DNA of 34,407 bases. It comes from a virus. Below, piece by piece: positions 16,970 to 26,211 of the stretch (the first letter of the stretch is position 1; every line of letters begins with the position of its first letter). Position numbers and translations under genes: made by a program. Below the pieces are notes generated by a model. The model made no database searches. It was not told the DNA's origin and saw only the letters and a program-made list of their open reading frames with translations. The stretch is from positions 1 through 34,407 of the IMG/VR virus record IMGVR_UViG_3300022853_000051, one strand, 5' to 3'.

Positions 16970-18724
16970 TTACCCGTCTGTTCCATCGTCAATTGGAGAT
17001 GCGATTTCAAACGGGATTCCTGTCCATAGTGGAGACATGTAACTTGTATTTGCTCCTCCACACACGGGGTTGAAATCATTGAATTTTATAAATTCAAATC
17101 CTCCATAATCAGTTTCAGACTCTGTGTCATCTAATAATATAGCTCCAAGCACTCTAATATTGTATACATTTTCTTCTCCACTGAATTCATTTGTGCATAA
17201 GCTGCCGTTGTATCTGGTTAAAACTGATACGTAATATCCAGCTAGATAGTCTTTGTTGACTTGGGATTCAAAAACATTGCCGTAATTAGTGAATTCGAAA
17301 GTCCCTATCTCGACTTCCCCGCCGCTCCCGTTTTTAAGAACGAAGCCATGTGAGTACATATTGTCTCCGTCTGGGTTTGTATATCCTTCATTGTTGTATT
17401 TAATGTTGATGCTGTATAAGGATTGAGCGTAAAGCCTCTCGATGGCCTCTGTTCCTGTTTGAGGAATGATTTCACCAGCCTCAATTAGCTGAGAGTTTGA
17501 TGGCAGCGAAATTTCAAAATCTACGCCACTTACTGGGACTTCAAAAGTTCCTCCTGGCTGCACTAAGGTATTATCCCATAAAATATCAAATTCTCCGTTA
17601 TTTGTTATCTTTAAAGAAATGTCATCTAACCCACCGTTGAATGATGGCCCAAACCTGTATGTGGGGAAATTATCATAATTGGCTTCTGCAAAACCATTTT
17701 CTTCATTGCTAACATTTTCTAAGTACACATTTCCGTATTTCAGAGCCCATCCATTCTGTGTCTCGTTTAAGTCTTGTGGGATTTCGCTAGAAACTGGGCT
17801 TCTTAACTGGAGCTGGCCGCCTATTGTTGGTCCTTTTTGTCTATAAAAGTCTCCAAAATTTATCGTTGTCCATCTTCTGTTTATAGAGAGCGAATTGTTT
17901 TCCACATACATTAGTGCGTTTTTATAAGCTCCTTGATTTGTATCTAACTCCACTTTTATAGTGTTTTCTATTGTGACAACTATGACTGGAGAAGTGTTTA
18001 AAACAGAGTTTGCTATATTTTCAATAAGCACATCTTTTGTCTGTTCTCCAATCTCAAATTGAACAGGTATGGATGTTATTAAGCCTGCAAATCTCCCATC
18101 AAAATTAGGTGTACTAAGTCGATAGAGTTTTACGCTTAAACGTTCGACTCCGCCCTCAGACTGATTGTTTAAGCCAAGTTTTAATGTAACGGGGCTGTCT
18201 GTATCATAGAAGTAGCTCAGATATTGAGTTATTCCATTTGACAAGAGAGAGCTGTCTTCTGTCTCTAAGAAAGAAACTTTGTTAAATATTGTTTCATCCT
18301 CAATGACAACTGTTATTGTAGAGTTTGATTCTTTTGGTAAACAATTTATTGCTCCAACCAAAGCTAAACTGAAATCTTCGTCTCTTCCGACTTCTAGCTC
18401 AAAATCTTTTTTAAGCTCCACAAACACAGTTTTGATTTGCTCTCCCTCTGCCCAATTTAAAACAATTGGCAAGTTTATCCCTACGTCTTCAAGTCCAGCT
18501 GCGCCAGGAATAAATACCACACTGACGCTTTCTCTCCCTTTTTCAGAAGAAGCAAGTAGTGATACATCTATCCTAATGGAGGTGTTCTCTGGAGCTCGTC
18601 TAAATGTTTCTGTAAAAAACACAGTCGGAACCTTTGTCTCTGAATAGAGAAAATTCTCATTTAACTCCAGGTTTGTATCTACGAAACACTGTAGTATTGT
18701 TGATATCTTATTTGACTCCTCCAT
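16970..18724 (-). CDS. Virion protein with Calx-beta-like repeats
   Basis: A protein of 584 aa. Residues about 36-144 and again about 170-275 follow a Calx-beta-like pattern: a beta strand, then a V-x-F-x-x-G/E-G-E-Q-x-K-x-V/D-V block (AEGEQIKTVFVELKKD and EIGEQTKDVLIENI), ending in strands such as NSTITVVIEDE. Such domains are extracellular adhesion or stability modules. The C-terminal half is unrecognised. The ATG overlaps the preceding stop (TAATG), so it is coupled to the 249-aa gene. Either a fibre or a decorated baseplate protein would fit; no catalytic residues are seen. Confidence 0.7.
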   Translation of the reverse strand: MEESNKISTILQCFVDTNLELNENFLYSETKVPTVFFTETFRRAPENTSIRIDVSLLASSEKGRESVSVVFIPGAAGLEDVGINLPIVLNWAEGEQIKTVFVELKKDFELEVGRDEDFSLALVGAINCLPKESNSTITVVIEDETIFNKVSFLETEDSSLLSNGITQYLSYFYDTDSPVTLKLGLNNQSEGGVERLSVKLYRLSTPNFDGRFAGLITSIPVQFEIGEQTKDVLIENIANSVLNTSPVIVVTIENTIKVELDTNQGAYKNALMYVENNSLSINRRWTTINFGDFYRQKGPTIGGQLQLRSPVSSEIPQDLNETQNGWALKYGNVYLENVSNEENGFAEANYDNFPTYRFGPSFNGGLDDISLKITNNGEFDILWDNTLVQPGGTFEVPVSGVDFEISLPSNSQLIEAGEIIPQTGTEAIERLYAQSLYSINIKYNNEGYTNPDGDNMYSHGFVLKNGSGGEVEIGTFEFTNYGNVFESQVNKDYLAGYYVSVLTRYNGSLCTNEFSGEENVYNIRVLGAILLDDTESETDYGGFEFIKFNDFNPVCGGANTSYMSPLWTGIPFEIASPIDDGTDG

Positions 18725-19473
18725 TATCTTTCTTCTGAGGTTTCAGGGCTGGATAGACTGCTTCCAGCTGCATTTGTTTCAATAGGAAGCTCTTCTCCAG
18801 TGGGGTTTATTAGATTTAAAAATGTTCTCACCATTTCTCCAGACTGAATATCTGTCAAGCCTTGCGATGTTAAATAGTGCTCTACTGGGTTAAGTCTTGA
18901 ATCTACGTAGTCGTTGCAAACTTTAAATTTACTTCTAGGCAATTGACTGTGGCTAAAGTTTAATTTTACAGGGATATAATAGCTGTCTTGAATGTTTATT
19001 GGGACAAGCTCTTCTCTAGGTGTGTCAATTCTTATTTGGCTCAAAAGACTTTCAGGGAGCCCTGTCATTGGTTTTGTTGTAACATCTCCTTCCCACTTAA
19101 ACCATCCATCATTCACGATTATTGAGATAGTGTTTGCAAGAGATTCATCGATAGCTGCCGTAACAGACACTTGTTGCCCCTGAAGTTCTGATTCAAAAAA
19201 TTTATTAAACACCGCTTGAAGCTTTGAGTCGTCATAAAATATTTCCAGAAACTCAGCCTCAGTTGTGGCTCCTTTAATAAATACAATGAACTGGTCAATA
19301 ATAAGCTGATTCTGGGGGTCGTTTAGATAAGCGCGTACATTGAACTCACTGGTCAACCCGCCGCCTAAGTTTTGAGTATAGACATAATAGTTGTTTTGCA
19401 GGTCAAGGCCGCTATTGACGACTGGTCCATTTGTTTTAAATCTTTTGTTTATAATTATGTTGTGCTTCTGCAT
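18724..19473 (-). CDS. Hypothetical virion protein, 249 aa
   Basis: I recognise no family. The sequence opens MQKHNIIINKRFKTNGPVV, has a middle helical segment (TTEAEFLEIFYDDSKLQAVF) and ends in a Ser/Glu-rich, probably flexible tail (SSLSSPETSEER). It is tied by one-base TAATG overlaps to the 173-aa gene before it and the 584-aa gene after it, so the three form one translational unit and probably one substructure. Confidence 0.72.
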   Translation of the reverse strand: MQKHNIIINKRFKTNGPVVNSGLDLQNNYYVYTQNLGGGLTSEFNVRAYLNDPQNQLIIDQFIVFIKGATTEAEFLEIFYDDSKLQAVFNKFFESELQGQQVSVTAAIDESLANTISIIVNDGWFKWEGDVTTKPMTGLPESLLSQIRIDTPREELVPINIQDSYYIPVKLNFSHSQLPRSKFKVCNDYVDSRLNPVEHYLTSQGLTDIQSGEMVRTFLNLINPTGEELPIETNAAGSSLSSPETSEER

Positions 19474-19994
19474 TATCTATTAATAGCTGTTTTCAATACC
19501 TCTGCTTTTGAGATAATGTTGGTTAGATTTATCTGAGCCTTTTCTATGTCATATATCGTTGTGTCGCTCCCAAGCACACTTGCCCACGGCAGCTCATTTC
19601 TCCCTCCAGAGTCGAACCAGTTTTTTAATTCATCATCACTTAAAAACGATACATCAAATCTTACACTTCGAATAAAGTTTAATTGAGAAAAACTTAAATC
19701 TTCTCCATTGTTGACTTTGTTTCTGGCGATGTCATCGAAAAAGCCGTATTCCAAAAAGTATGGATTTATTTCTTGCCTTGGGATTTTTTTTATACCAGTG
19801 TCAATTTGTGTGTCAACATACTCATGTATCTCAAACGTTTGATTGAGGTTTACATTGATGTAAAAATCAAACTCAGGCCGCATACCTAAGCTTCTAGTTG
19901 AGACTTGAAACACGCCGTAGCCTTGAGTGAAGGCTGAACTCGGCCTCACGTCTATGTATATTTGAGTTTTTACTATGTCGTTTTGATATGTCAT
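19473..19994 (-). CDS. Hypothetical virion protein, 173 aa
   Basis: The protein is beta-rich at the N-terminus (TQIYIDVRPSSAFTQGYGVF) and more helical at the C-terminus (INLTNIISKAEVLKTAINR). No known domain is seen. It starts a three-gene translationally coupled unit. The TATTTAT motif ends only 5 nt before its ATG, the shortest distance among the nine sites. If the motif is a promoter here, the transcript would be nearly leaderless. Confidence 0.72.
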   Translation of the reverse strand: MTYQNDIVKTQIYIDVRPSSAFTQGYGVFQVSTRSLGMRPEFDFYINVNLNQTFEIHEYVDTQIDTGIKKIPRQEINPYFLEYGFFDDIARNKVNNGEDLSFSQLNFIRSVRFDVSFLSDDELKNWFDSGGRNELPWASVLGSDTTIYDIEKAQINLTNIISKAEVLKTAINR

Positions 19995-19999
19995 CTATT

Positions 20000-20006
20000 A
20001 TAAATA
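20000..20006 (-). promoter_or_regulatory. TATTTAT motif before the 173-aa gene
   Basis: TATTTAT on the minus strand with only 5 nt (AATAG) to the ATG at 19994, in the 23-nt gap after the 1000-aa gene. It fits the motif but is closer to the start than elsewhere. Confidence 0.4.
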
Positions 20007-20017
20007 ACCTGTTTCAA

Positions 20018-23000
20018 TTATTCTATGTTAAATCTAAAGCCTCCGAGACCATTTCTTCCTGTGTTTAGTTCTCCGACCTCTATTCCAGGCGCAAATTGTT
20101 TTGCTTTTAAAGAGAAAGGGTTTATATCAGGCTCTTCTTCAGTCTCTAAATCGAGCACTTCTTCAAAAATGTCTGATAAAAAATCTCCCAGGGTTTCAAT
20201 AAGGTTTGCATTTTCTCCCTCATTGTATCCGTCAAAGTTTACTAAATTATCCAATTGAACGTTGAGTCCTGGAGTTTTGGAAACCAAGGTTAGCTTGTTG
20301 TTGGTGACACTTCCTGAAAAAGGTCCTTCTGGTACTTCATTGCCATTCCCCTCGTCGAGTCTTAGTCTCAGTATCGCATTTGGCTCCAATGGACCATTTT
20401 CATCCGACACTGGGATGGGGAAACCATTCCACCAAGTATTTGCAGCCCTTTTTGTAGCAGAACTCGAAGGTCCACCAACAGTAAGTGTGTATGCCCCATC
20501 GCCATTGCCTAGAGTTATGTCAAATGAACGTGTACCGTTAAAGTTGTTTCCAATATCAGACATGTCTTCAATCTGAACTTCCCATATAGCTCTTGTGTTT
20601 TGAGTAGATATGATTTCACTGGTGCATGGTATAGGGACTATGGGGGCGGCTCTAAATTCTCCCATAAACTCTATTTCATCGTTTTCATTCAGAAAAAACC
20701 CTTGCTGTGTTAAGTTTTCTTCGTTGAGAGGCAAAAGGCTTGACGATAAAAGGAGAACCCCGTTTATGATAACACTTCCATATTCCATAATTTGATTTTG
20801 GTCAGGACTGAATGTGGCCTCATAATACGATACCCCTTTTAGGTCATTAGCGTTTAATCTAAAATTACACTGCTCAAGAGTTGAGTCATATGGGTATAAA
20901 ATGTCTCGATACCCCGTAACAAGGTATCTATCAACTACCGCCCCCTCCGTAGCTTGTATAGGAGCAGAAGGTATATAGGTTTCTTTGTAGCCTAATTTGT
21001 TGATTGTGAATTTGTATCTAGATTCCTGATTTTGGTTAGAATTGGCATAGAGAGATACCCTCATTGGCATTTGAGGGTTCAATTGGAAAGTGTTCAAATA
21101 ATTAACTAATGTGATTGGGTTCTTAGAAAACACAACTAGCCTCACTCCAGGGCTAGTTGATGTTAACGTTATTTTTCTTGCATCATCATCGAATACTGCT
21201 TTAAATGGTTTAGGGGTGCCATATAACCTATACCAGTCACTTGGTCCATCATCTAGTCGAGACTTCATGTTTTCGTATATGTATTGAAAACTTCCGAGGG
21301 AAGTGGCAGCTATATCTGTTCCATTTATATTGATGTTCCCAACAGCGCTGATTGGCAAGTCATCTAATGAATTAATTAACACATCTTCATAAATAATTTC
21401 AACCTTGTGAAGGAGATTGTCTGAGTACGGGGTTTTTATTCTAAATGTCCTTGACTCCTGAGCCTCTATTGTAGAAGATGCGTCAGTACCTAGGAGTTCA
21501 TTTGGAGGAATAATTGTTCGAATGCCTTCATTTGTAATCGTGAGGTCAAAGAAGTCATTTGTATAGAACTCTTCATTTCGGCCTTGCCAAAAGTTTCCAT
21601 TCCTCAAAATTGAGGGGCCAGGCGCTGTTCTATCGAAGTCTTCATCAGCTGTTATGTCATAAGAAGTTCTTCCAGTAAACCTTGCTCTGTTTTCCCAGAT
21701 ATTTCCAAAATTGTATCTTACTTCTTTTTGAACAGTATTGTCGAGAAGTGTAAGCCCGTGATAAGGAAATACTCCTTTTTCTACTCGGACCGCATTTTCT
21801 CCATCAATTTTAAAAAACTCATCTAACTCAATTTCAAAGTCGGTATTTGCTTGAAATGTAAACAACTTATTTTGTTCAATTGTGGTCCACTCCAAATCTA
21901 AGGGGAGGCTCACTTGATTGCCTTCATGAAATATAGATATATCAGGAGCTGTACCAACAAAATACCTTGAACTGTTTGTGTTGTCTGGGATATCAAAAAA
22001 CTGAGCACTTAGGACTATTGCTGTAAAATCAAATTCTTCATTATCTCCAAAAAACCCTAGTGTGGATACTGCTTCAATAGTATATGCCCCTTGATAGTCT
22101 CCATCTAGTATTCGAAGGTTTTGTCCAACAGTAAAATATTGAAGGTTATCAGGGAGAATAGGAATTAAAACAAATGCATTACCATTTAGAGCTGCTAGTG
22201 ACTGGTCTTCTTGTTCAGGCGGAATATTAACCTCAAAAACCCTCTGTGGGTTATCTGCACCCAAACCAGACAAAACCCCTTGTGAATACCCTGCAAAGGG
22301 TGTATTGGGGCTCCATGTTAAAGTTAATCTTTCATTTCCGAAAGGGCTAAGTTTATCCAGAGACAAAGTGTGGTTCACAGACTGTCCTTCTGACAAGGTG
22401 GTTTCAGGGGCATCCCATGTGTATTTAGCAACTTTTTCCTCTATAATATCATAATCCAGTCTTATCCAGTGTTTGTTGAAGAAGAATGGAAAGTTGTTTT
22501 CTATTAACACTGAACTATCAAGATTGATGTCTAGCGTTTCGGTTCCGTATGGTGCAAAATTCCCTTCAGTATCATAGTGGACTAGCTTTTGACTCCAGCG
22601 CTGTTGCTTGTAGCTAAAATTGTCTGAATCTACTTGAAAGTAGACATCATCAGAAAAGAAGCTATCAACCTCTAAAATATATTTTCCTCTCTTTTTTCCG
22701 AACACATTTTCTTTTCCATATGAAACAAGAGTTGTCTCAACAGAGTCTATTTCGTTCAAATACAAAGGGTCCGTAAACACTCTTATAGTTAAATTATTAC
22801 AATCAATTATTGTACTAGATATTTCTCCGTAAATTCGAAAATTTCGAGACGCATTTCTTTCTTTTACAAATTGCTCGGCTAAGTCAAAGTTGTTGTCATA
22901 TCGGCTTTGATTCATGTTTTTATAAGATTGAACCAAATCAATCTCTAAAAACAAATCAACATCCTCAGACGATGCGTTTTTTAAAGCCGTCAGTAATATT

Positions 23001-23020
23001 TTATGTTTCTTTTTATTCAT
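20018..23020 (-). CDS. Large virion protein, 1000 aa, probable baseplate/tail component
   Basis: The N-terminus is short and basic (MNKKKHKILLTALKNASSED) and leads into a long Asn/Asp/Thr/Phe-rich, beta-type body. A Calx-beta-like fragment may lie at about 215-255 (SEGQSVNHTLSLDKLSPFG). The end contains an acidic amphipathic stretch (DFLSDIFEEVLDLETEEE). No signal peptide or enzyme motif is present. It begins 2 nt after the stop of the 1040-aa gene, so the two are coupled and similar in size. The order after gp6 (two proteins of about 1000 aa) recalls T4, where gp7 (about 1000 aa) follows gp6, but I see no sequence match to gp7. Confidence 0.78.
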   Translation of the reverse strand: MNKKKHKILLTALKNASSEDVDLFLEIDLVQSYKNMNQSRYDNNFDLAEQFVKERNASRNFRIYGEISSTIIDCNNLTIRVFTDPLYLNEIDSVETTLVSYGKENVFGKKRGKYILEVDSFFSDDVYFQVDSDNFSYKQQRWSQKLVHYDTEGNFAPYGTETLDINLDSSVLIENNFPFFFNKHWIRLDYDIIEEKVAKYTWDAPETTLSEGQSVNHTLSLDKLSPFGNERLTLTWSPNTPFAGYSQGVLSGLGADNPQRVFEVNIPPEQEDQSLAALNGNAFVLIPILPDNLQYFTVGQNLRILDGDYQGAYTIEAVSTLGFFGDNEEFDFTAIVLSAQFFDIPDNTNSSRYFVGTAPDISIFHEGNQVSLPLDLEWTTIEQNKLFTFQANTDFEIELDEFFKIDGENAVRVEKGVFPYHGLTLLDNTVQKEVRYNFGNIWENRARFTGRTSYDITADEDFDRTAPGPSILRNGNFWQGRNEEFYTNDFFDLTITNEGIRTIIPPNELLGTDASSTIEAQESRTFRIKTPYSDNLLHKVEIIYEDVLINSLDDLPISAVGNININGTDIAATSLGSFQYIYENMKSRLDDGPSDWYRLYGTPKPFKAVFDDDARKITLTSTSPGVRLVVFSKNPITLVNYLNTFQLNPQMPMRVSLYANSNQNQESRYKFTINKLGYKETYIPSAPIQATEGAVVDRYLVTGYRDILYPYDSTLEQCNFRLNANDLKGVSYYEATFSPDQNQIMEYGSVIINGVLLLSSSLLPLNEENLTQQGFFLNENDEIEFMGEFRAAPIVPIPCTSEIISTQNTRAIWEVQIEDMSDIGNNFNGTRSFDITLGNGDGAYTLTVGGPSSSATKRAANTWWNGFPIPVSDENGPLEPNAILRLRLDEGNGNEVPEGPFSGSVTNNKLTLVSKTPGLNVQLDNLVNFDGYNEGENANLIETLGDFLSDIFEEVLDLETEEEPDINPFSLKAKQFAPGIEVGELNTGRNGLGGFRFNIE

Positions 23021-23022
23021 TA

Positions 23023-26000
23023 TTAAAAGATGTCATCAAGTAAGTTAGATAGTCCACTAATCACTCCGCCTAAATCCCCGTCAAGAGCTAGATTAAACAC
23101 GCTTTGAACTGTATCGCTATCAATAATTTGATAACCGCTGTCCTCTATACAGGTTAGCTCATAAGGAGATTGAGAGCTCCAGTATGAAGCCGCGTGCCTT
23201 TTGCTGTTTGCGCCATCCCAAAAAGAGCCTCGATATCTTATGTCAGCAGTGTTTTGATAATAACGAGGGCCTCCGTTGCATTTTTGGTTTCCAGTCAAGC
23301 TTGACCTTGTTTTTACGTTCTTAGAGATAGAGTGTAAATGAACCTTGTTATGAATGCCGCCTGGAGGCGTGGACGCAAGCTCTCTAGTGATAATGTAATA
23401 TGTGTTTGTTTTTCTCAAATTCTGAGAACCAGTAGTTGTTAAGTTTTTATAGAATTTAACATTCCTAAACTCAAATTTGTAAACGCATTTTGTGTAATAT
23501 CTCTCTGTATAATCATAGTCAGCATTGCTTTCTGCTTGACAAGTGAGATGAGACCAGTCATTTGCCACTTCAAACAAGCTAAGTTCTATTCCTTGTCCAG
23601 CCGCTAAAGAATACGCATTTCCATTCCCAAATTTTATCTTAGCAGTTTTTATACCTAAGTTCTGAACATACAGCTTGGCGTCATTCACGGTTGACTGGTT
23701 TACTTCGCTATGCTCAGCATACCTCCATTCGTCTTGGTTTCCGTCGTCCTCAGTTTGTTTAAACTGAGGCTTTCTGTTTCCTGCTGTGTGTGACCCTTGA
23801 ACTCTTGTTGGTCCAAAGTAAAATGTAATGGAAGATTCGTTTTCTTTTAATTTAAGAGGATTGAGATTCTCATTTGGGTTCGAATTAACAATTCTGTAAA
23901 GGTCTAAATAGCCTGTCTTGATGAACGAATTTGAGTTTGAGCCTAAGTTTAAGTGTGTTTTTTGCCCCGTGTTAGACGCGATTACAGTCATCGAGTTAAA
24001 ATGAGGAGATTTGCTTATGGTTCCGCCAACACTCCCTTCTTCTGGAGTCGTAATAGAGTTCGCATTACTTGCATTTAAGTCTTTGTCAAATGTAGCTTCT
24101 GATATTCCCCACCAAGAATATATTGCAGTTCTTGCCCAACCTTCTGGTTTCAGAAAGTATCCGTAACCACACTCGGTTCTTTGATACTTTTCTCCATTTA
24201 ATACGCTTGATACGCCAGGCTGTGCTGGAAATGTTGGAATGTTTGGTTTGTATCCATTTGCATATTCTTCACTTCTATTCCCTCTGTTTTCATATCGATA
24301 TAAAGTATTTTTTGACACAAATCTTGAAAAATCAGTTCGGAACCAGTCTCCATTAGTTCTATCAGACTCCACGCCATAACCACCAGTGCCTCCACCAAAG
24401 CCGTCATCTTGAAATTCTTCCACAAATGGATGTCCAATTCTGTCTCCATCTGTATACAAAGGGTGTTCTAGTACATATGAACCATCTTCTCCCGCGTTGT
24501 CATAAAAGTCTGGATTAGACTGAGATGGGAGCCTTGGTATTCCATATGGCTCAGGGTAATTATGACTCCACGCCTTTTCATAGGGAAACACCCCATTTGA
24601 TGCGCCTTCCGCAGCCGCAGAAATGGGCACTTCATCAAAGTTTTCATATGGAAAGTTTAAGTGAAAATGGTCTCTTCTTGAAAAGGTATTATCTTCAGTT
24701 AGGACTGTTTTTTGACCAGTAGCTCGGTATATAGCTTGCGGGCTATCATAAAACAGCTTCATTTGATATGCTGCCAACCATACTCCACGGTTCCCAGTTG
24801 GGACTCCTTCTCTGTCAGTCTTTAAGCCTTGTGGGTCATAGCAATTGGCAGGGAGCTTAAATGCTTGCCAGCCATCTCTTCTTATTTCAATGCGACTTTT
24901 GAGCTGTTTAAACTCATTTTTCCACATAAACTGCTGATTTTCTTCTCGGCTTCTAATGTCAGGAACTTCTACAACTTCAACATTTCGAATAGGATACCCC
25001 TCAGTAGCCATATCTCTAATCTGAACCTGAACAGGTGTTGGAACGCCCTGTGATTGTAATTGCTCAATTGTTTCCTCGTCTATCGCCACAGGGGGAACGA
25101 AGAACGTGCTCCATTTTCTGAGGTCAAGGTTTGAGTTTATGTTTACTTCTGTATATCCAGTCTGAAAATCGCCCCATGTTGGGACAACGTCAATTGGGAA
25201 CTGCCGAAAAAAGAAAGAAGGAACAGTGTCAAAATTTGGTTGATTGTCTGCTGGGAATGGGAAAAAATTTAAAGATATTTCATCCTTAGTCAGCCCTTGC
25301 TTAAACATGTCAACTTCAAACACCATCGTTTGTGTCCCAGTAGGGACGTTGTGAATAACAAATTCTCCCTCGTCATTCGTGTAGGTCATGAATTTATAAT
25401 GAGAGGGCACTTGAGTGAAGTTGCTACCATCTTGTAAAAACTGCTCAGTATCTGCAGAGAAGCTCTCGGTATTAAAGTAGTCACTTTGTTTGCTAGCCTC
25501 TTTTAAGTTAAAACTAATTCGACTTCCATTATCATCTACATCAGTTGCGTCTGAAAACACGTCTGAGGGGGCAAACACGCCAATAGGGACATTTCTAAGC
25601 GGAATCTTGATATTGTTACCATTTTCATCTTTCACCTTCTGCATAGCCATTATACGGCCAAACACAACTCCTGTGTCAGACTCTTGTGTGGGGAAAGAGT
25701 TTCTGAGATTGTTATATATTGATAGAGTGTCTAAAGTTTTTTGAGTTCTCTCTAAACCTATTGTTATAAATAAATCATCCACAAGTTGTTCTCGGAAAAA
25801 AATGTAACTCTGAGAGTTTCCTGAAAACAGTTCGTTCATGTCAAGAGCAAAATTTCTTCTTGCTCTTGACTTTTGTGAAGAGGATAATGTGTAATCTAGA
25901 GTATTGGTGTAAACTGAGCCCGTAATTGTGCCAATTCCAGCAGATGCAGGATTAACCCCAGAGTTGTTCACTCCTTTGTTAATCCATTGTTGATTACCAT

Positions 26001-26145
26001 CAAAAGTGGTAATTTCATAAGGGAGATTTAGGTTGTCAAAAGTCATGTACGCAGGACTCTTTCCTTCTCCTGGTTGAAGGAAGGTATCGAAGTATACTAT
26101 TGTTGTACCTGTTTTAGATTCTTTATAAAGGATTTCCTCGCGCAT
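23023..26145 (-). CDS. Large virion protein with carboxypeptidase-regulatory-like domain, 1040 aa
   Basis: Residues about 157-282 fit the carboxypeptidase-regulatory-like (CarboxypepD_reg) beta-sandwich: GVVFGRIMAMQ, an insertion, then NDEGEFVIHNVPTGTQTMVF. The remainder is Asn/Tyr/Gly-rich and unrecognised; the C-terminus (DGDLGGVISGLSNLLDDIF) is acidic. It occupies the place of T4 gp7 (after gp6, similar length), so a baseplate wedge role is possible by position. The start codon at 26145-26143 lies inside a perfect 14-bp inverted repeat, and the sequence next to that start carries the TATTTAT motif, so translation is probably structure-regulated. An HNH endonuclease gene separates it from gp6. 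Confidence 0.8.
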   Translation of the reverse strand: MREEILYKESKTGTTIVYFDTFLQPGEGKSPAYMTFDNLNLPYEITTFDGNQQWINKGVNNSGVNPASAGIGTITGSVYTNTLDYTLSSSQKSRARRNFALDMNELFSGNSQSYIFFREQLVDDLFITIGLERTQKTLDTLSIYNNLRNSFPTQESDTGVVFGRIMAMQKVKDENGNNIKIPLRNVPIGVFAPSDVFSDATDVDDNGSRISFNLKEASKQSDYFNTESFSADTEQFLQDGSNFTQVPSHYKFMTYTNDEGEFVIHNVPTGTQTMVFEVDMFKQGLTKDEISLNFFPFPADNQPNFDTVPSFFFRQFPIDVVPTWGDFQTGYTEVNINSNLDLRKWSTFFVPPVAIDEETIEQLQSQGVPTPVQVQIRDMATEGYPIRNVEVVEVPDIRSREENQQFMWKNEFKQLKSRIEIRRDGWQAFKLPANCYDPQGLKTDREGVPTGNRGVWLAAYQMKLFYDSPQAIYRATGQKTVLTEDNTFSRRDHFHLNFPYENFDEVPISAAAEGASNGVFPYEKAWSHNYPEPYGIPRLPSQSNPDFYDNAGEDGSYVLEHPLYTDGDRIGHPFVEEFQDDGFGGGTGGYGVESDRTNGDWFRTDFSRFVSKNTLYRYENRGNRSEEYANGYKPNIPTFPAQPGVSSVLNGEKYQRTECGYGYFLKPEGWARTAIYSWWGISEATFDKDLNASNANSITTPEEGSVGGTISKSPHFNSMTVIASNTGQKTHLNLGSNSNSFIKTGYLDLYRIVNSNPNENLNPLKLKENESSITFYFGPTRVQGSHTAGNRKPQFKQTEDDGNQDEWRYAEHSEVNQSTVNDAKLYVQNLGIKTAKIKFGNGNAYSLAAGQGIELSLFEVANDWSHLTCQAESNADYDYTERYYTKCVYKFEFRNVKFYKNLTTTGSQNLRKTNTYYIITRELASTPPGGIHNKVHLHSISKNVKTRSSLTGNQKCNGGPRYYQNTADIRYRGSFWDGANSKRHAASYWSSQSPYELTCIEDSGYQIIDSDTVQSVFNLALDGDLGGVISGLSNLLDDIF

Positions 26146-26179
26146 CTACTTGCTTTTCAATAAATATGCGCGAGGAAAT
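26132..26179 (-). promoter_or_regulatory. Start-codon-sequestering RNA hairpin
   Basis: ATTTCCTCGCGCAT (26132-26145) and ATGCGCGAGGAAAT (26166-26179) are perfect 14-bp inverted repeats around a 20-nt loop. In the minus-strand RNA the 3' arm starts exactly with the ATG of the 1040-aa gene, and the loop holds AAAAGCAAGTAG, the likely ribosome-binding region. With no T-run after it, it is not an intrinsic terminator. Transcripts entering from upstream would fold it and hide the ATG. Confidence 0.75.
26160..26166 (-). promoter_or_regulatory. TATTTAT motif inside the hairpin loop
   Basis: TATTTAT on the minus strand overlaps the last base of the 5' hairpin arm and continues into the loop, 14 nt before the ATG at 26145. 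RNA starting downstream of it would lack the 5' arm. Confidence 0.5.
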
Positions 26180-26211
26180 TTATAATCTAAATGCTGATGT
26201 AGATAGATTCG

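Noticed and set aside
16041-19846. Identical 16-mer TCAAACGTTTGATTGA at 16041 and 19831, containing a palindrome
   Set aside because: Both copies are coding and encode the same short peptide Asn-Gln-Thr-Phe, so chance codon identity explains them. I saw no further copies.
26132-26179. Inverted repeat considered as an intrinsic terminator for the HNH gene
   Set aside because: No T-run follows the stem on the minus strand, and the stem covers the start codon of the next gene, which fits translational control better.
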